Shown: in pieces, positions 34,791 to 46,400 of the stretch | Layout of the letters: every line of letters begins with the position of its first letter | Position numbering within the stretch: position 1 is the first letter of the stretch | From: Atriophallophorus winterbourni | Lineage: Eukaryota; Platyhelminthes; Trematoda; Plagiorchiida; Microphallidae | Length of the DNA: 64,000 bases | Assembly: GCA_013407085.1 (NCBI GenBank) | Contig: JACCGJ010010473.1 | Coordinates: 62,001-126,000 of the forward strand | Direction of reading: 5' to 3' | Translations under genes and position numbers: made by a program | The notes under the pieces: generated by a model | Seen by the model: the letters and a program-made list of their open reading frames with translations, nothing else | Database searches by the model: none | What the model was told of the DNA's origin: nothing

Positions 34791-35172
34791 ATTGATCGAT
34801 CTATATTTTCCATCATCAGGATATTTCCTTCGTGGTAAGCGGTTTTAATTATGAAAAACGAAGGACTTTGGAATTTATGGCACCCCAATGTTTTCCTATC
34901 AAGAGAGGCACATTATATATTCTGAAATACAATTATACATAGGCAAGGTTAAAATCAATTAATGAGTTGTATACAAATGAACAATGCCTTGTCTTTTATT
35001 TCCCTATAGTTGATAGTTGGCAAACCTATTCATATTTGTTTGTACAACACCATTTTCATTTGCCCATGTACAAAATTAGAAATCAAATAAATTATCCATC
35101 TAATTTTTATTTATTTTACCGATTAATATTTATGACCTAAACGAATGACAATACAATATATAATTTTTGCAG

Positions 35173-35193
35173 GTGAATACCAAATACAATCCG
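35173..35193 (+). CDS. 21-nt micro-exon candidate
   Basis: The acceptor ATAATTTTTGCAG (ending 35,172) and donor GTAAGG (35,194) are both strong and enclose 21 nt. It is open in phase 1 (about EYQIQS) and in phase 0. It may belong to the same gene as 33,490 and 33,893. Confidence 0.4.
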
Positions 35194-37250
35194 GTAAGGT
35201 CACTAAGCAGACCATAAATTTGGAAACATATTAAAAAATGTCACAAAATTTGAACATTGTACATTTATCTGACAGTTCATCCACGCAAACAATTTTTTCC
35301 CATATGAGTTGTGTTTTTAATATTAGATCTCACATCGAATTTGCCTTATCCACAAACATTGCATGTGTGTTTCTAAAATTGATGCATATCTAATTCAATT
35401 CGATCGAGAGGTCTGAACATAAGTGCAATTTATTTTATTACGAAATTATGATGTCAAATTTTAATCGATTATTTGCCTGTATGTGTTATTCGTAGAATAA
35501 AATGTTTTCTACGCCGAATATTTATAGAGTAACGCAGAGATTCATTCGGAAAATTTTATAATCATCTGCGGGGTATATTATTCGATCTTGTATCGGAAAG
35601 TAAGACAATCGAGGATTAGATGAGTTTAGATTTACACCATCGGGGCTGGTTTCCCTTCAATTTATGAGAATTGTTGTAAACTTTTGACAATCAAACACGG
35701 TATACCTTTTCTCACTACGTAAACGAAATAATGACTATAAAAGAAATGATATACTAAAGTGATTTTCTTAACGTGATTCACCTATTTTGGCCTATAGTAG
35801 CGAAACACACAGATGTTGAATTATTTGCCGAAAAATCAAACATGTGCAAACATGTCCTCTTATCTGCTTGATCAATTTAACACGAACTGGGAACTGTTCC
35901 TATTGTGTGGAACATATTTCCGACATTTGCATCTATGATTTTGAGTAGCAATTTCTTGAAAACAATTCTTTCGAAATTCAAAATTCTGTGCACCTTTATT
36001 GCAATTAGCTGCACATAATCCCAACGCATCCGACTCAATTTTGAAATGTTATCCAACTGTTTAAATAAATTTTGAATACACTTTTTGGACGAAGAATACC
36101 GTTGATTGACAATCTCAGTACAGGTTGAACTACCCATAACATGAAGTATCTCGTATATTTATCGCCACAAATGCATTATCTTTCAAGGTGGATTTTTAGA
36201 CTGAATAAAGTCCATACGAAATTCACAACCTATACTTTTTCTAACATAAGAAGCAAAATAAAAAAAATCAAAAACATGTCGCGCTTAAGTGTTCTGTTAC
36301 TAATGAAACCGTGATAACCAACGTTTATCGCACTTCACGCGTTAAGTGAATTAGCAAGAACATATTCAACGTGATAATGTTTCACACACAACTATCATTA
36401 CGAGTTCACTAATTTCAATATGACAATTCGTTTAGAACCCAAATTCGCCCGATCTAGATATCGCCCGTGCACCAAATGCGGCCACTCAGCTAGAAATTTT
36501 GCTTTCCTTTAATAAGTAAACCCTTTCACAACAAAATAGAAAATATCATGAGAAAATGGTTTGCAGCAAACCGATTTGACAGCATAAGCTTGAAGCTTCA
36601 GAAAAAAACTTGAAATACGAATTACACAAAATATTTAAATATGCCTCAGAGAACGTTTATTCATGCGATGCTCTATTCGAAAATAAGATTTGATTTAGTC
36701 ACGTTGAGAACCATATATCCGAAAGAACAAAGCCATAAAAACTAATAGGAATGTCTTGGTATACATTATGTATAGTGCAAAAACCAAATCAATCCTGTCG
36801 AGTTTATAGAGAAAGAAGCGAAAATCAAATTTAATAGTGAATTGCTCACAATCAGGGAAATTTCGCGACCATTCCTACAGAGAAATGCTCGATAAATTAT
36901 CTAACTTTGTTTTATATAATCTGCTTACAAACATTCATAGGTTTTTACAAATGTAATTCATAGCACAAATATTTGAATATCGACAAATAAGTTTTATTCA
37001 AATTTTCATTTTTTACTTGAACTGCAGTGTAACTTAGAATGAAAAGTTTCATAATAAAGTTGATCACGATTGACTTGTTTTTGGTCACGTCTCAACCACG
37101 CCACGAAGATGAAAAATTACATGTTAGTAAATTAAATTAGATTTATTCTTTTGGTCAAACACAACATGGTAATTCCAAAGACGCTCTTTCAGAACTTAGG
37201 TAAGAGTGTTTGAGAATATGACACTCGGATTTGATTAAGTTATGTGATCT
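35194..37250. other. AT-rich stretch without a supported gene
   Basis: An 86-aa minus ORF (35,877-36,137) and smaller ones show no domain or splice support. A strong acceptor/donor pair at 37,181-37,205 encloses only 7 nt, not a multiple of three, and I do not call it. Confidence 0.5.
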
Positions 37251-37251
37251 C

Positions 37252-37414
37252 TTATATAAAAGTTCATTTGCATGCATCTCCATCACACACAAACACACCA
37301 CGACAGGTTTCGCGCTGTATGCACTCACACGATAGGCACAATATTACCAGAAGCCGCATGAGCTTGAAACAGCGGAAGAATTCTAAACAAGTTGAGCTTG
37401 CAAGGCACTATTTG
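37252..37414 (+). CDS. TATA box and candidate first coding exon
   Basis: TATATAAAAG begins at about 37,252. An ATG at 37,319 opens MHSHDRHNITRSRMSLKQRK and then a basic, polar stretch ending VELARHYL. The reading meets a GTAAGC donor after 37,414 in phase 0. The strongly basic start would suit a nuclear or organellar protein. It lies upstream of the eight-exon gene on the same strand, but I found no exon joining phase 0 here to phase 1 at 43,260. The link is therefore a hypothesis. Confidence 0.35.
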
Positions 37415-37540
37415 GTAAGCTTCATGCAGCCAACCTGTTAAATAACATGAGCCCGCACTCTTGTATATTGAGTATAAATCAAGGAGTAGTGTCAGTAATG
37501 AGATACTTGTTGATATGCCACGGCTTACGTAATTGGCTGG

Positions 37541-38060
37541 TTTCAAGTTTGTCACGGCCGAGGCGGTTTTAGAAATAAGCTCCCAATTCTGAAAATGATC
37601 CGATGGTCTGCGTCTCATACAGCCTCTGACAACCAAGTTCAGCTCCTGGCCTGCACGCGTGGTTCTGTGTGCCCTAGCGGAACTGCCTCTACTGACAGGA
37701 GAAAGAACGAAGGCAGCTGACTGGCGCCTCAAAACCAGCATGCTTAGGGCAGGTGGAGCTCGCTGGTCCATGAAGTTGACCCACCTAGGGGAAGAAAAAC
37801 CCTTACCTCAAACCTCAACTGCCTTATGGCTACATCCATTTATCGAAAAGGCTTCAGGAAACAACCTCGAGAAAAAGTCCGGAGTCCTGTTAGGCAGTCC
37901 GAAGTTTATTCAACGTCGTCTTGCCAGCTCCTGCGACAGCATCGTTGTCCAAAAGTATCAGCCTAGCTGTTCCTTTGGTTTCAGTGGGGCCTCGGAGAGG
38001 GAGCACTTGCTGCATGGGCAACAGCTAGTTCTCCATATTAAACTGCCCTTGCGTACATCA
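37541..38060 (+). mobile_element. 5' leader fragment of the RTE-like retrotransposon
   Basis: GGTTTCAAGTTTGTCACGGCC onward is collinear with 13,999-14,530 (unit B) and 3,153-3,420 (unit A), and stops before the endonuclease. A 150-aa ORF (37,659-38,111) lies in this leader. It is not open in the other copies, so it is probably not a real protein. Confidence 0.7.
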
Positions 38061-41000
38061 CAACGAAATTGGCTACTCTCCATCGTTGAACCGATCACTA
38101 ATAAGCGTTGAAGAATCTGCTTTCAGACTGGGATATTTTATAAGCTTTTTTGCTCGAATAATCCCGAAGTTGTTCGCAAAATATGTTTTGATCGCCCAAC
38201 CAGACAGATTATGTTAAGTGGTAATGAATGACACACGATTCGTTAACATCAGTCACAGGTGCACAATGTGTTGATTGCTTGATATGAATGATGAAGGTTT
38301 TTGAACATATATGTGGACTTGTGAGAATCGATAGTCAAAAATTGAAAGCTTGCAGTAACGAAGCTTCGTCAGCTTCTTCGTCAGAAGCTTCGTGTTTGAA
38401 CGAACTTGGGTTTGTTTCAAAAGAAATTTATCTTTCCAATCCTAAACCTCTTGAGACACAGTAGCAAGATCAACGCGAAACGACTCATTGCATCATGCTG
38501 CGTTACACTGGTAATCAGTTATTTTGTGTGAATTAGCTAACAATATTTGCTTAAGTGAAATTTGAAGCACATTCGGTGTAATACACGTTAATCATATTCC
38601 TCTGCAAAACAGAAAAACCTATGGCGATATATATGCGCCATCAAACTTGTTTACTAGGCAACCATCACAGTATTCTAAACTTTCAGATGCATCCATAGAG
38701 AGCGGAGCGATTCAGCTTTTTCCGTTTCAGGAATTCAAAATGTATCAATGGCCACTGAATGTACTGAAATATCATATTATTTTGACAACCGTCACATACA
38801 GGTTGAAACGTTCTAATAAACCATTTAAGCGATTTAGGTTCTCTCGCAGTTTCGTCTTCGTAGTGAAAGTGATTGAAGATTGAAAGTTTACTTGGCCTCA
38901 GGAGACAATTGGGATGCAAACTTCTGGGATGTCTTAGTTAATTTTGCATTGACCATACACGAAGTTTGTACATTTAGATGTGTGATTTGATTTGACTTTG
39001 AATGACTTGATACAATAATCACCCATTCACACAAATCTCTCCTTTAACGAATACGAGGAAGCTGTCATTTTCCGACCTCTTGAATTGACACACTGTGAAG
39101 CGTCCATTTTTGAACACAAGTCTGAATTCCGCATTATTGTTCCACACACATTTTGCTTCAAAGTGTATAAACTAATACTGACCGCATGATGTTACAAAAT
39201 TTAGACGCTTCATGTAAGTTCAATTTATTGCATCAAATATATGTATCGCTGGGATGTGAGGTATTTTAAACTCGAAATGCAGCATGCTATATCAAATTTA
39301 CATGTATTTACTTTTAAAATGGCGTCTATCATGAAGAACGATGTCACTATTAATAACACCTGTGGAAACGTGTTCCGAATTTACTTATTTTGAATGTAGA
39401 TACGGAATGTGCCGTATTGATCAACCAATAATTATATGAACAAAGTATTCTGTACACAGAGGCATCGATTGTGGTAGATAATTGCCAAAATTTACAAATC
39501 AATTAAACCCAAATAAACGTTTTCATAGTGTCACAATGCAGCTCACAAAATAGGCTACTGCGAACTATTTCCAGAACCAACCTCGCAAATATTTGCCAAA
39601 AAAATTCATGCTAGCACAGTTTGTTTTACCTTCGGCCATTAGCGGCGTATGGTCATCGTTTTCATGCATCTAAATTATTAGAATTCAATAGAGATTATAT
39701 GGTACCAAATGTGAAACATCATATAAAAATATAGAAATTCTGCGAGATGTTCAGCGAATTCACGTGTCTTGTATAATATATTCAATGAAAAAATTGTTTG
39801 CTTCATAGTCAAATGTCCAAAATGAGTCCACACCATTCGTTTTCGTTTAGGGTGAATGGAATGGACACATTTCGTCATAATTGAAATGATACACAAACGC
39901 ATCTGGTATAGAAAAGCAGATTTGTTCAATGGAATAGTCGCATTGATAAAGAATATTCAAATGTTGAGCGACAAAAAAAACTTCTCAAATAAGCTGAGTA
40001 TTAACTGAACAAGGGATTTTACAAATAAACTAATTTTGCAATTTTTATGACTTTGTTGCCCGGCACGTACAAACCTGATCAATCACACATGCATGGGGGT
40101 AACCAAATTAATTTGAATGAAAACGTCCACATATGTTTGCATTTATACAACACAGTCACGCACAACACAACCGGTTTCCTTTTGTTTGCGCCCATCAGGT
40201 AGATCCATTATCCACAACTTAAAAGTATCAACTGATTAAAAATTGTGGTCGATCAATCATTTCAGCGGGTGGATTTAAAGATCACATTAGAAAAGTAACA
40301 GGAGAAAAATGGCTTTATTCGAGTACTGTAAATATCATGTATCCATTTTTAAAACTTGTATACAACGCGGAAGCATAGGTCAATTATTTGTGGTGTAAAT
40401 GCTATGACATTATGTATTAGCAGCAAATTATTTCAATACATATCAGGAAATCATACATTGCAATAAATAAATTGACAAAGGCGCTTTTTGAGAAGTAATT
40501 TTGATTTATATGTTGTTGTGCTCCATTAAACGATGTTGTCCATAAATGCACAATACAAGAATTGTACAAGTCTGTGTTTAGTTGCAACACATTTATATTA
40601 GTTCGCTGCGGTTGCATGCTTAACAACCTAAATAATGATTGATTTTATTTCATATTTACTAAAATCTATCAATTAAAGCAGCAAAACAATATAAATATAA
40701 TTAATTACGTTAACTTCATCAATGGTTAACATTTCTCTCAATTTTTTTTCTACCGCATCGTGGACACTATTTCGCGAGATGTGATTTGGTGTGATGTCAT
40801 TTCTCATGATTACTATGTTTGTCGAAGCTATAAGTCTAATTGATTAAATAAAGCATCGTCATAGATTTTAATTTGAACGGAAGAGGTCTGAAGAATACCG
40901 ACGTTGTTGAAAAACCACGAACCAGACCGTTTCGTGTTTCATCTTCGTAAATTTTGCGGCGTATGGAGGATCGGGTGGCCGTGTCAATCGAGTCTTTTCG

Positions 41001-43259
41001 GTGAATTTATCTCGATGGAACCAGGCATTGTGGCTTTTTGACATGGTTTTCAACTTTCACTTTTTCAAGCAATTCTAGGTCAAAAAGTCCCACCTAATCC
41101 CAATATTTAAATTTAATTATCTGCATATTTTACAGGTCCTATGCTTAAGGTTTCTCTCCCTCATTCAAAAACGTTTTTTGAATCATATTCACATACAGAC
41201 TCCCTTTCTCGTATCCAGTAGTGATTTTGTATTAAAAACGTTACGTGCATCTTGTACGCAATTAATTGAAATGTATATCGTCCATTCAATCCCGCAAACC
41301 AATCTGATTTTGCTGGTTTTTGCGGAATCCTCGCTCCAGGATTTCCAGAGAAACTCATGAATTTAAGGTGGCTTGAAATTGTCGCCAAAACGTTATTCAA
41401 ATTTCGGCTTTTTTATCTGCATTTCATTCGGTAATATTTCTTTAAACGTCTATTACGTTTGGTATTCCGGAACGAGGAGCGTTTTCAAGATAGAAATTAT
41501 AGTGTTGAATCCTAACAAACGAAACTAAAGTCGTTCCCACTTATAAAGCGCCTACCCCAATCACAGAAAAAATATCTCTGAAAGATTGACTTGCTGCTTG
41601 ATCTAAATCAAAGACTAAAATAGTGTATCACAAATTAAATGTTGAGTCGATTTGGGAATACAATGAGGCTGAAAAAATGAAACATTTTATCTAGAGCGTT
41701 GCATGCTATTTATAATGGTCCAGTGCAATCAACAATTTTATGTTGTACGAATATTTTATGGCATGTTGGGAACCTATGCAACATTGCAACACTCGCCTTT
41801 CTTGAAACAATGTGAATATGAATAATATATAATATAAGTATGCAGGGGCATATTTGATAAAACATTCTGGATACAAATACCTATATAACAAAGACTAACT
41901 AGCGAAGCGTGTTCAACATTCTTCAACTGTTTGCGTGTTTGTGAATTATCGTTACACTGCGTAGACCCGGTGAATGCATACAAACCGAAAACAAACCTGT
42001 TATTTGTGTGCGATTGGAATCGAAGCTTAAATGAATATTTTTATCATATATAATTATTTTTCAGTTCCGTAAATAGAAATCCGTCATTATTTTCGAACTT
42101 CTGAGCTTCAACAATTGTAGAGAACAAAGTTATATTTCGTTATATTTGAAACAATGAATCAGCCGTAACAGGTGTGACTTGGAAGTCAAGGCTGATTCGT
42201 AAAACGATTCGAACAATAATCTACGGCTTCATGTAAAAACACAGAGCTATTGCATAAATCCTTCAAAAATTTTCAATAAGAGATTTTTTCCGGTATCTAT
42301 GAAAAACAGATTACTGGTTTCAGGATGATTGCTCTGAGAATGAAGATATGTTTGGCTGAAACTTTATATATTAAAATAATTTTTGAACAGTGAGTGCTTA
42401 TATTCTCGCGAACAAACATGGTGCTAATAAACAGGAACTATGGAGTGATTTCTCTGTATAAGCTGACATCATCTATATGCTGAAATGAAATGAATTGCAC
42501 AGATTTGATTATTCACACGTTTGTTTACCGTTTGGCTTTTCTGCGGCATGATAGCCTGCAACAGTTAGAAATATTGACCTGACTTCTAGTAATCCTTGTA
42601 GTATACATTATTGCTATTTCTGATGCACTTGAAATTGCCATTCGTAATAGGTGAATGGGAAATTTAATTAGGCATTATAGAACTTGGAGGCACAAGGTAC
42701 TTAGCCCCATCGAACAATTTTCAAATGCTTTTGACAAATCAGTCAGCGCATGCCAAGATTAACATTTGTGTAAGTTTCCACACTGCATCGTGATGAGTGA
42801 AACGTACTGCTGTGATTGAATGTTACTGAGTGAATTCTATATGTACTGTCTGTTAGTGATGGGTGATGAGTGCGTCATTGGAAAGCACATATGTATCGGC
42901 TCATGGAATCTAATAGGTTGGTCGTTTTAAACTCATGATACCTTGACGTTCAAGCGCAATTTTTTTACCAATCCTTCACTTTTCCAAGCGAATGCGCTCA
43001 TGATACTGTTGTCCCTATCTGGTCAACGCAAACAAAACAGAGCTGGTCATTGCTTTTGAGTGTTGCAAATGCGAGGAAATGAGGATCTTTTCACGATCCC
43101 AATTAATTTTGTTTATCACATAATTATTGTGTGGATTCCGCTTCTGTGTGAATAAAGATACCAGTTCAATGACACGATCCGTTATTATATATAAAGAAAC
43201 AAATTTACACATTCTGGAGTCTTGAATCTAACCATTTGTCCTTTTCATGGTAATCACAG
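38061..43259. other. Mostly non-coding; weak exon candidates
   Basis: Three stretches look protein-like but have weak boundaries. 38,659-38,759 (QPSQYSKLSDASIESGA...) has an acceptor TTGTTTACTAG and a weak GTACTG donor. 41,136-41,217 (PMLKVSLPHSKTFFES...) has a good acceptor ATATTTTACAG and a GTAGTG donor. 40,905-41,075 is open (VNFAAYGGSGGRVNRVFSV...) without clear sites. Their phases do not chain simply, so none is called. Confidence 0.3.
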
Positions 43260-43354
43260 TTGATATATTCATGGAAATAGCGAATTCTGTGACGACCGAA
43301 CAAGCTGAACGTTCGGGTACGCTGGAATCAGTGCTGTTTCAAGAAACATGCATT
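43260..43354 (+). CDS. Exon 1 of the visible part of the gene (95 nt)
   Basis: The acceptor ATGGTAATCACAG and donor GTACGT frame DIFMEIANSVTTEQAERSG and then TLESVLFQETCI. It enters in phase 1, so at least one exon lies upstream. Confidence 0.55.
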
Positions 43355-43414
43355 GTACGTTTACCAATAATTAATGATTACTGATACGTAACTTATCTTA
43401 ACACCATATCTAGC

Positions 43415-43456
<42 letters not shown>

Positions 43457-46400
43457 GTGTCTCTACAGAAAATGTCTTTCTCTGAACATGGAATCGAATG
43501 CAAACTGGTTGGATTCATGTATTTGGTGGAAGATAAGAAATATTTGGTACGAATGGGATTAGCGGTGCAAGCACATGTGAACTTTGATTCATCGGATAAG
43601 AAACACATGGAGTGGAGAATGTCTGCGAAGGAAACGTTTCGTAAAAATGGATTCAATGTGGTCGCAATTACGCCCAGTTTGTTGGAATTTAATAAAAGTG
43701 AGTTACATTTTCAACCAATAGATTTTGCGAATGTTTATACTACACTATCGTGAGATCAATCGATTTTAAGCCTTTCAAGCTTCTGCAATATTAATCTATG
43801 TTTAGCACTAACGAATTATTTGAAGTTATCTAGGTGGTAGGAGTATACAGCTTGAATATATATACCGATTGTTTGAATCATTGAAGATCATCAGCGAATT
43901 ATATAAACAGAAACAATTCCGTGTAAATCCATGCAGTTTTCTTGCAATCAATTGACTATTTTGCAAATGCTCCCTAGATCGTCAAAAATGAGGCGCTCAA
44001 AAAATTTGGAAATCACTGTTAACAGAGTAACGGGTGGATAAGTAAAAACATCTGAGTAGTTGTTCCATGTTCCCACTGATGCCATTTGCTAGTTTGTTTC
44101 TTATAAGAGTGTAAGAGTGGTTGGTATAAATATTGACACATTGCCTAAATATTGGAAGTGTTATTTCGTAGGGTCCAGAATTGTTGCAAAATTTGTGGTT
44201 GAAAAATGCATTTATTGTTCACTCCTGTCTTGCTTGTATTGACCAGGTTTCACTGGCGTACAATAAGGCATTTAGTTTTACACGCGCTGTAAACTTAGTA
44301 GAACATAAAAAAATGTTACATCAACCACTTAAATCAATATTAAACTAATCCAGTACATGCTAAAATGTTTACGGTGTTTCAGAAATAACGCCACTTCATA
44401 AAATGCTGATCACGTGAACTACGACTAGTTTGATGATAATGCTAAAATCACATTAAAATGCTTTTTCAATATAAACTAATTTGGATGTCGCGTTATTACC
44501 CCAGCATTTCATCCAACGATATCTAGTGTGATGTTTTGTGTGTGTCAAATTTCAGAATTTCATTTACAGATCGCTCAAACGCAATAATCGCTTCATGTTT
44601 TCTAGGCATGAAACTCATCCGAAGAATTATGTTTCAAATGTTGAATAACTTGGTGACATATCGTGCCATATTTTAATTCAAGAAAGTTGTTTTTGAAATT
44701 TGAATACATCATTATACCGGTTTGAAATAAATAGTTTTCACTCGATCTACAGCATTTACAGAACCATTGGAGAGTCCGAAATTGAGTACGTACAATGCAT
44801 TGATATGTTAGCGTTAACAACATAAATGAAGTGGGAGCACTTCCTTTTTATCATGATAAGCATCATATTGATTTTGCTAAATATTCCGATGCAGTGCCAC
44901 TTCAAAGCTTTGCTAGCAAATTTCTCAGGAAAGATGATCGTGTACAATCATCCAACGTTGTGAAATGCCGTTCAAGCTTGGGCCCGTGGTCTTGAATAAT
45001 TGTTTTCCTCATGAATAAATGAATTTATCACATAGCGACCTAATTATTGTTACGTCTTTGAGATGTTACGTACGATGAAAGATCAGGACATCTGGGTGTT
45101 GTATATACGAAGAATCTATTTTCTATTCTGTGGCATAAACGGGACACTTTATTGTACACTTCCGCTCCAACATCCCATGTTCAAATATTCATAGCCGGCG
45201 TTTTATATTTGTGGAATCGCCTACCTGAACATGTGATTGACTCTCTATGCATGACAATAGTTGATGCGAATGTGTGATTAAGTATACATAAACGAACAAT
45301 TTTCGTGATTCATACTTATGATATACCTTATTCGTTTGACATTTTTATCCATAGCATATTCCCATTGTGCTGGCAAATAATCGTCTCAAGTCCAAAAATC
45401 CTAGATTAGAAGTGCATTTATTGAAACAATAAATTTGAAAATTCGGTTGGCAATTGTATCTTCGTTGACGATAGTAGATTTTATAATAACCAATAGAGTT
45501 TTTGTTGTTGGCCTCCTTCGGTCGATGTTCACCATGAATGTATATTTCAATCGCGAGATTTTTCTATACCGTAAGTAATAAAAATAACACCTTCAATGGT
45601 TCACACGCCTGTCAGTGTTAATCGGTCGTTGGTTAGGTGCTGGTTACGCAAGCTAATCGACAGAGTGTTTGGCAACGCGATTTGATAACCCTAATATTTC
45701 AACATTTTGCTAGTGCTAGACTAATGAAAGTTGGTAGACTGCGTGAATTATTCACGTTCCTTGTTCCGGATGGACGGGGTTTGCGTATCAGAGGTGCAAT
45801 GTTTACAACAAAACTGATCTTGCCGAATGCATTCAAATTTCATTTTCATGGAAATTACTAAACTATCCGATCAAAGTATTTTCCATTACAATAAAATTAA
45901 TGCGTCTCAAGTCAATGTAAATCCCTGATAGGTAGAAATGCGGAAATATCCTTTGTTTCATGAAGGTAGATTTGCAAACGTTCCTGGAAGATGAGTGTTC
46001 ACATATTTTCTCAAAGTTTACTATTTTTCGACATAAAGGATTCTTTTTAGAGCAACGTTTTCTGTTTTGTCAGAGTCAATTTTTCATCAGTGGAAATTTA
46101 TCATATTTCTCATAAATCTGCTGTTATATTGCCTTGAGTTTCACAGATATTTTGTGATAATTTTTTTTAAATTCTCCAGCTTTCGCGATGCTAACGCATT
46201 TGTGCACCGACGGGGAAATAACCAATCGTGATATTAACCCAACAGATGTAATGGAAACTACGAAGGCTGTAAGTTAATATATTTCGTTAGCTCTGTGGAA
46301 TGATGTATCTAGCATAAGGGAACTGAGGTGCTTTATGTGTTCTCAGTGTTACATAGGAAGCTTGTTGGGAAATTGCATCCAGGTTTAATTTGTGGGTTGA

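Noticed and set aside
37181..37205. Very short exon between CTCTTTCAG and GTAAGAG
   Set aside because: Only 7 nt, not divisible by three, and in a different context from the other micro-exons.
37659..38111. 150-aa ORF as a gene
   Set aside because: It lies in the 5' leader of the RTE-like family and is not open in the two other leader copies.
39166..39215. Exon with strong donor GTAAGT at 39,210
   Set aside because: All three frames contain stops unless only the last 9 nt are used, which cannot be supported.
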